Assembly: GCA_963823505.1 (NCBI GenBank)
Contig: CAWGLY010000005.1
Span: forward strand, 1,116,001-1,180,000
Length of the DNA stretch: 64,000 nt
Origin: DATHZQ01 sp963823505
Lineage (GTDB): Bacteria > Actinomycetota > Acidimicrobiia > Spongiisociales > UBA5794
Direction of reading: 5' to 3'
In this document: positions 51,974-61,059 of the stretch, piece by piece
Layout: each line of letters begins with the position of its first letter
How positions within the stretch are numbered: the first letter of the stretch is position 1
Program-made: the position numbers and the translations under genes
Notes under the pieces: model-generated
Told to the model about the DNA's origin: nothing
What the model saw: the letters and a program-made list of their open reading frames with translations, nothing else
Databases searched by the model: none

Positions 51974-52088
51974 TCCAAACCTTAGGTTCGAGCGCACCGA
52001 AGCGGTTCAGCGGAGCCGAAGGTATCGGAGGGTGGGCCAACCTTCGGTTTGGGTGTACCGAAACGGTTCAGCGGAACCGAAGGTTGGA
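51974..52088. repeat. Two hairpin repeats left of the DUF559 gene
   Basis: Two units of about 52 bases start at 51974 and 52037. The second has perfect arms CCAACCTTCGGTT / AACCGAAGGTTGG; the first is diverged (AAACCTTAGGTT). They resemble the two units at 53108-53220 on the other side of the gene. Confidence 0.8.
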
Positions 52089-52142
52089 GAACAGAGCGCC
52101 AGGAGTCCGGGTCGGTCGTGAGGAGTGTGACAGCGCTGGAGC

Positions 52143-53063
52143 TCAGGCGGATCGTCGCGCCAATAGCGCCGACCTGACTGCATCCACGATATACGGTTGG
52201 GAGTGCGTCACGTCATCCCAAGTGAAGCGGAGGACGCGCCAACCAGCGAGTTGAGCGAGATTGTCTCGACGCCGGTCGTGCGAGAAGGACTCGACCGTCG
52301 CATGCCAGCGGCGACCATCGCATTCGATGATCAGCTTGGCGTTCGGGTACGCGAAGTCCACACGACCGCTGGTGGTCGGCCTCCACGGGAGCGGGTATTG
52401 CGCGAGTGGTAGCGGCAAGCCCGCTCCATGCAACACGTCCAGCAGTCGGAGCTCGAGGTCGCTCTCGCTGGCGACGGGCTTCCAAGCGAGGTCGGTGAGC
52501 ACCTCTCGCATCGCAGCGACACCCGGCTTACCCTTCCTCGCAACCGCGCTGAAACAGCTCGCGAGGTCGCCGAACTCCACCAGGTTCGCAACGATGGCGG
52601 CTTGGACCACCTTTCTGAGCCGTGCCCGGCGCATTACGGCCGCCAAGTCGACCAGCGTCCGTGCCGCTGTCGTCACTGGGAGATGTTCGAGGACCTCCAC
52701 ATGTTCCTCCGCCAAGTCCGTCGACTCGTGCACTGTCACACCGCGACATCGGTTCGTCAGTCGATGCGGGACCGTGACAACACACCTGCCGCGAGCAACA
52801 GGACTCATGCCATGCAGCTCTGCTGCCGATTCATGCGAGACGGTCGCAGGAAGTTTTGCGACGGCGATGGCCAAGGCGAGCCGTGCAGGCTGGACCGGAT
52901 AGAGGCCGTAGACGCCCGCCTCCTGCCTCGTCCATCGCTCAGACGCAATGCGACGGGAGATCATCCGATCGGAGAACCCAAGCGCCAGAACCTGCCGTCT
53001 CGTCACCAGGCCGGCCTGGCGTGACGCAATGCTCATAGCTCGGGAGTCGATGTTCGTTTCCAT
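52143..53063 (-). CDS. AbiEi-like / DUF559 endonuclease-type protein
   Basis: The 306-residue protein has an AbiEi-type winged helix at 10-60 (GLVTRRQVLALGFSDRMISRRIASERWTR..GVYGL), a middle domain (VTVHESTDLAEEHVEVLEHLPVTTAARTLVDLA) and a C-terminal DUF559/Vsr-like nuclease part with RVDFAYPNAKLIIECDGRRWH (D...ExD) and RRRDNLAQLAGWRVLRFTWDDV. This kind is common in actinobacteria; a role in defence or repair is possible but unproven. It interrupts the catabolic cluster and is flanked by hairpin repeats. An ATG at 53036 is another start. Confidence 0.8.
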   Translation of the reverse strand: METNIDSRAMSIASRQAGLVTRRQVLALGFSDRMISRRIASERWTRQEAGVYGLYPVQPARLALAIAVAKLPATVSHESAAELHGMSPVARGRCVVTVPHRLTNRCRGVTVHESTDLAEEHVEVLEHLPVTTAARTLVDLAAVMRRARLRKVVQAAIVANLVEFGDLASCFSAVARKGKPGVAAMREVLTDLAWKPVASESDLELRLLDVLHGAGLPLPLAQYPLPWRPTTSGRVDFAYPNAKLIIECDGRRWHATVESFSHDRRRDNLAQLAGWRVLRFTWDDVTHSQPYIVDAVRSALLARRSA

Positions 53064-53107
53064 GCCGCCACAGTGTCACGCACATGCGACACACTCTCAC
53101 CGCGATG

Positions 53108-53220
53108 CCAACCTTCGGTTTGGGCGCACCCGAGCGGTGCGCCAGAGCCGTAGGTTTCGAGAGACATCGGAACCTACGGCTGCGTCGCACCAAGACGGTG
53201 TGGCCCAACCTAAGGTTTGC
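53108..53220. repeat. Two hairpin repeats right of the DUF559 gene
   Basis: Units at 53108-53158 and 53168-53220 match the left pair in layout: CCAACCTTCGGTTTGGGCGC at 53108, then an inverse arm AGCCGTAGGTTTC; the second has AACCTACGGCTG and CCAACCTAAGGTTTG. The DNA arms differ, but the centre GCACC(G/A)AG.CGGT is shared. Confidence 0.8.
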
Positions 53221-53252
53221 CAACACCTCGGTCCGCCCCAACAGCGGGTCGT

Positions 53253-54746
53253 TCAACCGTGCTGGGGGAAGCCGAGGTCGACGCCCCGGTGGATCGGGTC
53301 GGGCCAGCGGGAGATGACCACCTTTTGCCTGGTGTAGAAATGCACACCCTCGGGGCCGTAGATCGCATCACTCCCAAAGATCGAGTCCTTCCAGCCCCCG
53401 AAGCTGTAGAACGCAAGCGGTACGGGAATAGGAACGTTGATGCCGACCATGCCGACCTGAATCTCGTTCTGGAACTTGCGGGCCGCCCCGCCGTCGTTGG
53501 TGAAGACCGCGGTGCCATTGCCGTACTGGTTGTCGTTGATCAGCTTGATGGCATCGGCGTAGTGCTCGGTGCGCACCACGGAGAGCACAGGACCGAAGAT
53601 CTCGTCGGTGTAGACCGACATCTTCGGATCCACGTTGTCGAGCAGCGTCGGGCCGACGAAGAACCCGCCCTCGTGACCCTCCACCGTGAAGCCCCGTCCA
53701 TCGGCAACGATCGTGGCCCCTTCGGCCTCGCCCGCATCGACGTAGCCGAGGACCTTCTCCTGATGCTGCTTGGTGACGAGGGGGCCCATCTCTGAGCCGG
53801 GAGCATCACCGGGGCCGACGGCAAGCTTGGCGATGCGCTCCTCCACCTTCGGTAGGAGCTTTTCGGCGGCATCGCCAACGGTCACCACGACGGAGATCGC
53901 CATGCACCGCTCCCCCGCAGATCCATACCCTGCCGAGACGGCGGCGTCGGCGGCGAGCTCCATGTCCGCATCTGGCAGCACGATCATGTGGTTCTTGGCG
54001 CCACCCAAAGCTTGCACCCGCTTGCCGTGCTTGGTGCCTTCGTCGTAGATGTAGCCGGCGATCGGCGTCGAGCCGACAAACGAAACCGCGGCCACGTCCG
54101 GATGGTGGAGCAACGTGTCGACGGCAACCTTGTCGCCGTGCACCACATTGAAGACCCCGGCGGGGAGGCCCGCCTCGGCGAGCAGCTCTGCGGCAAACTG
54201 CGATGCGGACGGGTCCTTCTCGGACGGCTTGAGAACAAACGTGTTGCCGCAGGCGATGGCGATCGGGTACATCCACATCGGCACCATCGCAGGGAAGTTG
54301 AAAGGAGTGATGCCTGCGACGACGCCAAGCGACTGCCGCATGGTGTACGTGTCGACGCCGCGCGACACCTGCTCCGAATAGTCGCCCTTCAGCAAATGGG
54401 CGATGTTGCACGCAAACTCGACCACCTCGAGCCCGCGCTGCACCTCGCCTGCGGCATCGTCGAGAGTCTTGCCGTGCTCGGCCGTCAGCAGCCTGGCGAA
54501 GTCCATCTTGTGCTTCGCCACCAGCTCCCGGAAGGCGAACATGACGTTCTGCCGGGTGGTCAGCGATGAGTCACCCCAGGACTCGTGAGCCTGCTTCGCG
54601 GCCCGCACGGCCATGTCGACATCTGCGGCAGAGGCAAACGCCACGTCTGCGGTCTGCTCCCCTGTTGCCGGGTTGTAGACCGGTCCGGTGCGCTCCGGAG
54701 CCGTGGTCGTGTTCTCGCCGTTGATCCAGTGGTTGATCAGCTTCAT
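53253..54746 (-). CDS. mmsA: CoA-acylating methylmalonate-semialdehyde dehydrogenase
   Basis: The 497-residue ALDH-family enzyme has MKLINHWINGE, catalytic Cys in GSAGERCMAISV (C281), and the NAD/CoA motifs GVVAGITPFNFPAMVPMWM and LGGAKNHMIVLPD typical of MmsA/IolA. It turns (methyl)malonate semialdehyde into propionyl-CoA or acetyl-CoA. In this cluster the substrate would be malonate semialdehyde from beta-alanine, or methylmalonate semialdehyde from 3-aminoisobutyrate. ATG at 54746 follows GGAGAG. Confidence 0.94.
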   Translation of the reverse strand: MKLINHWINGENTTTAPERTGPVYNPATGEQTADVAFASAADVDMAVRAAKQAHESWGDSSLTTRQNVMFAFRELVAKHKMDFARLLTAEHGKTLDDAAGEVQRGLEVVEFACNIAHLLKGDYSEQVSRGVDTYTMRQSLGVVAGITPFNFPAMVPMWMYPIAIACGNTFVLKPSEKDPSASQFAAELLAEAGLPAGVFNVVHGDKVAVDTLLHHPDVAAVSFVGSTPIAGYIYDEGTKHGKRVQALGGAKNHMIVLPDADMELAADAAVSAGYGSAGERCMAISVVVTVGDAAEKLLPKVEERIAKLAVGPGDAPGSEMGPLVTKQHQEKVLGYVDAGEAEGATIVADGRGFTVEGHEGGFFVGPTLLDNVDPKMSVYTDEIFGPVLSVVRTEHYADAIKLINDNQYGNGTAVFTNDGGAARKFQNEIQVGMVGINVPIPVPLAFYSFGGWKDSIFGSDAIYGPEGVHFYTRQKVVISRWPDPIHRGVDLGFPQHG

Positions 54747-54940
54747 GAGTCTCTCCAAAACAGGGTCGGGCAGCGCTGCCCCAGTATCTCACGCGACCGC
54801 CGAGCGCCGCGAGGCGGGTACGGTTTGGATGTCCGGCCGCTTCGGCTTCCTTTCCTCCAAGGGAAAGGACGACACGACCGCGTGACCGCCCGGGAACTCG
54901 GGACTGGCATTGTTTCCCCTCCCTCCCAGGGAAGGAACAC

Positions 54941-56365
54941 TCAGATCAGATATTGGCTGGTGCCGCGTTTCAGGTACTGGCCGTATCCTTTGTGGCCGTG
55001 GTACTCACCGTCTTCGATGAGCGCCTTGCCGCGGGACAGCACCGTCTCGATCTTGCCGGCCACCTCTTTGCCCTCGTAGCAGCTGTAGTCGACGTCCATG
55101 TGGTTGACGTCGACCGACATCGTCGTCGTGACGTTCGGATCGAACACGACGATGTCGGCGTCGCTGCCGATGGCGATGGTGCCCTTTTTCGGGTACAAAC
55201 CGAACATCTTGGCCGGCGTCGTCGCCGTCACCTCGACAAAACGGTTGAGCCCGAGCCTGCCCTCGCCGATGGCGCCGTGATAGATCAACCGGAAACGCTC
55301 TTCGACCCCTGGCAGGCCGTTGGGGATCTTGGTGAAGTCGCCTTCGCCAAGACGCTTCTGGGTGCCGAGCGTGGGGTGGTCGTTCATGCAGAAAGGGCAG
55401 TGATCCGTGGAGACGATCTGCAGGTCGTTGGTGGCGAGATACCGCCACAAGGCCTCCTGATGACCCTGCTCCCAGTCGCGCACCGGTGTCGAGCACACGT
55501 ATTTGGCGCCTCCGAAGTCGGGCTCACGGAGGTTGTCCCAGCCAAGGAAGAGGTATTGCGGGCACGTCTCCCCGAAGACGTTGAGCCCACGATCCCTTGC
55601 GACGGCGACTTCGGCGACGGCCTCCTTGGCGGACATGTGGACGACGTAGAGGGGGCACCCGGCGAGCTCTGCGTAGGCAATCGCACGGTGGGTCGCTTCG
55701 GCTTCTGTGATGGGTGGCCGCGTCACGGAGTGGTAGATGGGGTCGGTCTCGCCGCGCTTGAGCGCCTGCTCGCGCAACACGTCGATGACGATGCCGTTCT
55801 CTGCGTGCATCATGATCGTGCTGCCGTTCTCAGCAGCCTTCTGCATCGCCATGAAGATCTGACCGTCGGTCGAGTACAGCACCCCCGGGTAGGCCATGAA
55901 CAGCTTGAAGCTGGTGACGCCCTCTCCCATGAGCAGGTCCATCTCCTTCAGCGTCTGCTCATTGACGTCCGAAACGATCATGTGCATGCCGTAGTCGATG
56001 GCGCAGTTGTTCTCGGCGAGACCCATCCACGTCTCGTACCCGTCCATCATCGGCTCCCCGATGGTCTGGACGGCGAAGTCGATGATCGTCGTAGTACCGC
56101 CCCACACCGCCGCCCGCGTTCCTGATTCGAAGTCGTCAGAGGCGTACGTTCCGCCGAACGGAAGCTGCATGTGGGTGTGGACGTCGACCCCTCCGGGGAA
56201 CAGGTACTTGCCGGTGGCGTCGATGACCGCATCGGCGCCCTCCTCCCACGAATGGGAGCCGCCCGCCGCAATGCCCACCACGGTTTCCCCGTCGATGAGG
56301 ACGTCAGCGACCATCGTCTCGGTCGCGGTGACGACCGTGCCTCCCTTGATGAGTGTCCTCGCCAT
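54941..56365 (-). CDS. hydA: Dihydropyrimidinase / hydantoinase
   Basis: The 474-residue amidohydrolase has binuclear metal ligands H63 and H65 (DVHTHM), a carboxylated Lys K154 (TSFKLFMAYPG), H187 (MMHAEN), H243 (VVHMS) and D321 (STDHCPF). It opens dihydrouracil or dihydrothymine to N-carbamoyl-beta-amino acids. The ATG at 56365 has GGAGGAG upstream. It heads an mmsA-containing unit with its own promoter-like site. Confidence 0.95.
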   Translation of the reverse strand: MARTLIKGGTVVTATETMVADVLIDGETVVGIAAGGSHSWEEGADAVIDATGKYLFPGGVDVHTHMQLPFGGTYASDDFESGTRAAVWGGTTTIIDFAVQTIGEPMMDGYETWMGLAENNCAIDYGMHMIVSDVNEQTLKEMDLLMGEGVTSFKLFMAYPGVLYSTDGQIFMAMQKAAENGSTIMMHAENGIVIDVLREQALKRGETDPIYHSVTRPPITEAEATHRAIAYAELAGCPLYVVHMSAKEAVAEVAVARDRGLNVFGETCPQYLFLGWDNLREPDFGGAKYVCSTPVRDWEQGHQEALWRYLATNDLQIVSTDHCPFCMNDHPTLGTQKRLGEGDFTKIPNGLPGVEERFRLIYHGAIGEGRLGLNRFVEVTATTPAKMFGLYPKKGTIAIGSDADIVVFDPNVTTTMSVDVNHMDVDYSCYEGKEVAGKIETVLSRGKALIEDGEYHGHKGYGQYLKRGTSQYLI

Positions 56366-56378
56366 CACAACTCCTCCG

Positions 56379-56433
56379 GATCGGCCGATCTTGCTCGACA
56401 GCAAGTGTACCGAGCGACCCTGCGCCTGGTCAG
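56379..56433 (-). promoter_or_regulatory. Promoter and palindrome before dihydropyrimidinase
   Basis: On the minus strand, CTGACC (56433-56428) and TACACT (56409-56404) are 18 bases apart. A TTGCT / AGCAA hairpin (56391-56404) and a 12-bp palindrome GATCGGCCGATC (56379-56390) follow, just upstream of the ribosome site. The palindrome could be an operator. Confidence 0.45.
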
Positions 56434-56481
56434 GGCCGGTTGGACCTCCTACGTGACCGATGGCGGCAGCGTGAGGACGGC

Positions 56482-57237
56482 TCAGATGGGTGCGGGCCAG
56501 GGGTCGCCGGCGAGGATTGCCGCAACGCGGCTCGGCGCCTCTTCGTCGAGGGATGCGGCGACGGCTTCGAGGCGCAGCCCACCGAGACCGAGACCCGGCG
56601 GCGACGCGGCCGTCGCCCACAACGCCACGTCATGCAGCGACGCCGCACCATCGGCGATGTCCGCCACGACCCGACCGGCCCCGCCGCCGAACGCCAGCGC
56701 CATCCGGGCCAGGAACCGCTCGCGGGCGGCGCCTTCAGCCGCCAACGTCTCGAGCGCCCCGACCACGTCGGCCGACGTGGCTTGGCCAACCGCCAAACTC
56801 GAAGCAACCTCGGGCTGCGACGTGAGCTGCCGCGTGGCGGCGTCGCTCGACCCGATCGAGGTGACGAGGACCCCGTTGCTGGTGAGACCACCGTCTGCGG
56901 TCGCATCGAATCGTGCGGAGACGACATACAGCCCCGGAGCTTCGAAGCTGAAGCCGGCACTCGTGAAATGGACGTTCACCCCCGACTCCAAGACGGCCCC
57001 TGCGGGCAGCCCCACCGACCGCGGCTCACCATCGAACACGAACGGTGCGGTACCCCGGCGCTCGCGCCCTGCGGGATCAACAACGATCAACTGCATATCG
57101 CCTTCGAAGAGGTTGAGCCGGGAACTCACGACGGCGATGTCGGGACCCTCGTTGACGAGGCGCACCGCGGCCACCGGGACGTCGCCAGGCTCAACCACGT
57201 CTTGGCACGACAGGAAGAGTCGGAGTTGAGCAGTCAT
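56482..57237 (-). CDS. Unrecognised protein: Ig-like plus helical domain
   Basis: The 251-residue protein has a beta-rich N-terminal part (1 to about 115: VPVAAVRLVNEGPDIAVVSS, GDMQLIVVDPAGR, FSFEAPGLYVVSARFD) and an Ala-rich helical part (about 130-251). Both parts match, in order, the C-terminal half of the 738-residue protein upstream (VARFTVVNQGDRSRLVPASL, GDVQMIVKGPSGH, YTFSNPGLYSVCAEMD). It is therefore a stand-alone copy without the protease part. The ATG at 57237 follows AGAAGG. No known function. Confidence 0.7.
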   Translation of the reverse strand: MTAQLRLFLSCQDVVEPGDVPVAAVRLVNEGPDIAVVSSRLNLFEGDMQLIVVDPAGRERRGTAPFVFDGEPRSVGLPAGAVLESGVNVHFTSAGFSFEAPGLYVVSARFDATADGGLTSNGVLVTSIGSSDAATRQLTSQPEVASSLAVGQATSADVVGALETLAAEGAARERFLARMALAFGGGAGRVVADIADGAASLHDVALWATAASPPGLGLGGLRLEAVAASLDEEAPSRVAAILAGDPWPAPI

Positions 57238-57271
57238 GGGCCTTCTCTCGAGACGCAGCATGATAAGGGTA

Positions 57272-57299
57272 GGAGGGGGCGGTTCAGCCCACCCCCTCC
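57272..57299 (-). terminator. GC-rich hairpin between the paralogous genes
   Basis: GGAGGGGG (57272-57279) and CCCCCTCC (57292-57299) form an 8-bp stem around a 12-base loop. It lies after the 738-residue gene and 35 bases before the 251-residue gene, and may reduce read-through. Confidence 0.5.
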
Positions 57300-57312
57300 T
57301 CCTGGCAAATCG

Positions 57313-59529
57313 CTACGACGACGGTGCTGCAAACCCGTCCATGATCGACTCTGCTCGGGCCATGTCGGCCTTGGCCTTCTTGGTTCGCTTGAGTCGTGAC
57401 ATGGTCCTTTCGACCACAGGGGCATCGACCTCGACAGGGGAGGCAACGGTGGTGGCCAGGATCATCGCCTCCTCCGCCGACCTGCCCTTGAGGGCGATCG
57501 TCAGGTACTTGCTCGCCTCCCGTGGCTCGGCGTCACGACTGTCGATGGCCATCAGGTAGTCGTTGTGGTCCCGATCGAGCGAGTTGGCCAGCACCATCGC
57601 AGCGGCTGCACCCGTCATGGTGTCGCCGTGCTCGGTGGCGATGGTCGTCAGCTCGCGGCGCACCGCCGAGTCGGTGCCGAAGTCGCCGAGGGCAATGCTG
57701 CGCCCCACGTCATCGTTGCGGGTGACCGCCGCGATGGCCTGTTCAGCCTCCGAAACCGGGGCGTGTACCGAGACTTTGATCTCGGGGCTGCGGACGATCG
57801 TGCCATCGGGCGTGTCCATCTCTGCGCAGACCGAATACAACCCCGGGTTGGAGAACGTGTAGCCCACGTTGGTGTAGAGCACCTGCGCCCGCGTCGAGTG
57901 GTCGTCGTCGGGGGCGAGCTCTGTCACCCGGCGCTCGCCACAGGCGACCACGATGTCGCGCACCTGGTCGACGTGACCGGACGGGCCTTTGACGATCATC
58001 TGAACGTCGCCCCGCGCCAAGTCGAGACTGGCGGGCACCAGCCGGGACCGGTCTCCCTGGTTGACCACGGTGAAACGGGCCACGGCGTACTCCCCCGGTG
58101 CCAGGTCTGCCGGCAGCTCGAGCCGGAGCGCAAGCTCCTCGTCATCGGGAGCTCGCGGCGCCAAGCCGTCTGCGTCGATGGGCTCGGCGAGACCACTCCA
58201 TGCGTTGCCGTGCCCCCAGCCGAACTCCTTCCAGCCCGGCCGGACCTGGGGATCGGGCGCATGGACCAGCGACGTCCCGTTGTGATCGTTGAACCCGAAC
58301 GTGGCGTTGCACGGGTAGGGATTGGTCGAAGAGGCAAAGCCGATGACGTCGCCCGTCTGGTTCATGATCGTGGTGCCCTTGGCGGGCGCATGCACGTCGT
58401 GCTTGGGGTGGAACAGGTTGAAGGCGTGGCCGGCTTCGTGGATCAGCGTCCGCAAGAAGGCATCCTCCACCTCCCCGAGCTTCTTCCCCTGAGCCCCAGG
58501 CGAGATCAGCGTGGAGTTCGAGAACGTCGGATCGAAGAATCCGACGGCCCCCTCCCGATGCGGGGCGGTCTGATCGAACATGATGCCGAATGTGCCACCC
58601 ATGTTTGAACCCACGAGGAGCCACAACCGCCACCGGTCGGGACTGGCAGCAGGCTGGCGATGTGCCGCAAGCAACGTCTGCAGCTCGGCGATGGTGAGCG
58701 AGGCGTCTTCCGGCACGTCGACTTCATCTTCTCGGGTCACGAAGTCGAGCCCTGCCTCACGGTACACCTGCGTGAAGCTGGTGACCGCCCCGGAACAGAG
58801 CTGCGCCGTTTCGGGCCAGGCACGGCTGGTCATCACGTCGACCTCGACCTCACATCCCCTGTAGTACGGCGACGTCTTGGTGGCGACGACTCGGTACTTC
58901 TGGCCGCCGATCATTGCCTCACCGGTGAGACGTGCGGTCTTGGCCGGCAGGCGCGGATGGCGAAAGGCGCCCGGGCTGCAGTCGAGGTCCATCCAGCCCT
59001 TGTCCTGCGACACGAACTCCTCTGTGGTCCTGTCCCAGATGTGGCGTTCCAGTTTGAACAGCAGGCGGCCGTTCTTGAACATGACGCCTTCGCTGCGGAA
59101 GTACCAGGAGTACTCCTTCTTCGGCAGTTGCGGGTACCAACGCTTTCCGATGAGGAGCGGCTGGTCGCTGATGGGCGCCAGCACCGGCGGTTCGAATGGG
59201 AATGCCCAACGCCGCTTGACATAGACGTCGCCGGAGATGCGCAGCAGGTCGTCGCCCACTTGGATGCGCATCGGGCCCCGAATCTCTGAAGGGCTGAAAC
59301 GTTGCTGCGGAAGGAGCTGGATGTACCAGCTCCCGTTCAGCGACCGCACCGAGCACTTCGGTCTCAACAGATTGAAGCGCACGGTCTCGACGCTCTCATC
59401 GCTCCCACCGATCGCGGCTTGGAACGTCATGTCGCCGTCTTCGTCGTACACGATCGTCTCTGTGGGATCCCCCACATCGAGCCCCAAGACATCGAGGTCG
59501 TCGTAGAACTCACCATTCCCCTCAGCCAT
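57313..59529 (-). CDS. Metzincin-like metalloprotease, unrecognised family
   Basis: The 738-residue protein has a beta-rich N-terminal region (1-230), a zincin domain with HEAGHAFNLFH (H364, E365, H368, H374), a Met in TTIMNQTG as possible Met-turn, an Ig-like domain (about 470-590) and a helical C-terminus. The motif HExxHxxNxxH is metzincin-like but has Asn at the usual Gly. No signal peptide or helix is seen; the protein starts MAEGNGEFYDDLDVLG. GGAGG precedes the ATG. Its last two domains are copied in the next gene. It is embedded in the pyrimidine cluster. The family and substrate are unknown. Confidence 0.75.
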   Translation of the reverse strand: MAEGNGEFYDDLDVLGLDVGDPTETIVYDEDGDMTFQAAIGGSDESVETVRFNLLRPKCSVRSLNGSWYIQLLPQQRFSPSEIRGPMRIQVGDDLLRISGDVYVKRRWAFPFEPPVLAPISDQPLLIGKRWYPQLPKKEYSWYFRSEGVMFKNGRLLFKLERHIWDRTTEEFVSQDKGWMDLDCSPGAFRHPRLPAKTARLTGEAMIGGQKYRVVATKTSPYYRGCEVEVDVMTSRAWPETAQLCSGAVTSFTQVYREAGLDFVTREDEVDVPEDASLTIAELQTLLAAHRQPAASPDRWRLWLLVGSNMGGTFGIMFDQTAPHREGAVGFFDPTFSNSTLISPGAQGKKLGEVEDAFLRTLIHEAGHAFNLFHPKHDVHAPAKGTTIMNQTGDVIGFASSTNPYPCNATFGFNDHNGTSLVHAPDPQVRPGWKEFGWGHGNAWSGLAEPIDADGLAPRAPDDEELALRLELPADLAPGEYAVARFTVVNQGDRSRLVPASLDLARGDVQMIVKGPSGHVDQVRDIVVACGERRVTELAPDDDHSTRAQVLYTNVGYTFSNPGLYSVCAEMDTPDGTIVRSPEIKVSVHAPVSEAEQAIAAVTRNDDVGRSIALGDFGTDSAVRRELTTIATEHGDTMTGAAAAMVLANSLDRDHNDYLMAIDSRDAEPREASKYLTIALKGRSAEEAMILATTVASPVEVDAPVVERTMSRLKRTKKAKADMARAESIMDGFAAPSS

Positions 59530-59654
59530 CTGGCACCTCCAGGTTCCAGTTCTGCGGCGACGGTCGCCGCTCTCCCATCAGGAGAAGACCCGATCGTCCG
59601 GCTCCAAATACGTCCAATGTCCCCGCAGGTCATCTGATGCGGGAGCGCGACAGC

Positions 59655-60950
59655 TCAGTCTGCAGTGGCGCGTCTCACCGCGTCGCTCAGCAGCCCCAAC
59701 CCGTCTTCGACCTCATCGGTGGTGATCGAGAGCGGTGGAGCCACCCGCAGGACGTTGCCGAGCAGACCGCCCTTCCCGATGAGGAGTCCGCCGGCCTTGG
59801 CTTCTTCCATCACGCGTGCCGTCGTTGCCGCATCGGCCTCCGTTGTGCCGGGGACGACGAACTCCACTCCGACCATCAGTCCCTTGCCCCGCACCTCGCC
59901 GATATTGGGAACCTCGTCCGCCAGGTGATGGAGGCCGTCCTTCAGCTGCTGGCCCATCTTGAGCGCATTCGTTTGCAGATCGTGCTCGAGCACGTATTCG
60001 AGATTCGCCAGCGCACCGGCGGTCGACAGCGGATTGCCGCCGAATGTCGATATCGAGTTGGCGGCGATGCAATCGATGATCTCGGCACGACCGATCACGC
60101 CCGCCATGGCCAGCCCGTTGCCGAGCCCTTTGGCGAAGGTCAGCAGGTCGGGGGTGATGCCGTGGGCCTGGTATCCCCAGAAATGCTCGCCGGTTCTCCC
60201 CCATCCGGTCTGCACCTCATCGGTGATGTACAGGATGCCGTGTTCGTCGAGCACCCCCTTGAGGGCGCCGTAGAAGCCGTCCGGCGGGGTGGCAAAGCCC
60301 CCGACACCCTGGATCGGTTCTGCGATCAGGCACGCCACATCCCCTGCAGTGGCAATGGCCAGCATGTCCCGCAGGTCGTTCGTGCACGCCTCGATGAACT
60401 CGGCATCGGGAAGATGCCCGAAGGGGCTCCGGTACTTGTAGCCACTGTGCACGTAAACGGTGTGGAACGGCGAGAGCGACGTCGCCGACCAGGAGCGGTT
60501 GCCCGTCACGGCAACCGTCGAGTGCGACTTGCCGTGATAGCTGTTGCGCATCGCCAGGATCTGATTGGATCGCCGGTACTGCGTGGCCATCATCAGGGCC
60601 GTGTCGTTGGCCTCGGTCCCCGAGTTGGTGAAGAACACCTTGGCGTCGGGTATGCCCGACAGCTCGGCGAGCTTCTCCGCCAGCTCGATCTGCGACTCGA
60701 TCAGATAGAGGGTCGACGTGTGAAGCATCTTGTCGGCCTGCGCCTTGATGGCTTCGATGACCTCGGGGATCTTGTAGCCCGACATGGTGGTGAGGATGCC
60801 ACCGAAGAAGTCGAGGTACTTGTTGCCCTCGGCATCCCACACATGGCGGCCGTCGCCGTCGACGATGGCGATCGGCTCCTCGTAGTAGAGCGCAAGCCAC
60901 GACGGGAGGACTTCCCGGTGGCGGGCCAACAACTCGTCGTGCTTACCCAT
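59655..60950 (-). CDS. Class III aminotransferase, beta-alanine/AGXT2-like
   Basis: The 431-residue enzyme has NSGTEANDTALMMA, the PLP-binding D244 in YITDEVQTGWGRTG and Schiff-base K274 in TFAKGLGNGLAM. It resembles alanine-glyoxylate aminotransferase 2, which also acts on beta-alanine and 3-aminoisobutyrate. In this cluster it likely forms malonate semialdehyde for the dehydrogenase. It belongs to a different subgroup from the aminotransferase at 2162. Confidence 0.92.
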   Translation of the reverse strand: MGKHDELLARHREVLPSWLALYYEEPIAIVDGDGRHVWDAEGNKYLDFFGGILTTMSGYKIPEVIEAIKAQADKMLHTSTLYLIESQIELAEKLAELSGIPDAKVFFTNSGTEANDTALMMATQYRRSNQILAMRNSYHGKSHSTVAVTGNRSWSATSLSPFHTVYVHSGYKYRSPFGHLPDAEFIEACTNDLRDMLAIATAGDVACLIAEPIQGVGGFATPPDGFYGALKGVLDEHGILYITDEVQTGWGRTGEHFWGYQAHGITPDLLTFAKGLGNGLAMAGVIGRAEIIDCIAANSISTFGGNPLSTAGALANLEYVLEHDLQTNALKMGQQLKDGLHHLADEVPNIGEVRGKGLMVGVEFVVPGTTEADAATTARVMEEAKAGGLLIGKGGLLGNVLRVAPPLSITTDEVEDGLGLLSDAVRRATAD

Positions 60951-61059
60951 CGATCGACCTCATCTCTCTGCCGTTCTCATGTCATCCGGCTCGTTCCACG
61001 GCAGGGCGGTGACGCGTCGGTCGGGCCGTGACTGCACCCTTCCCACGTCACCGTTCTGC

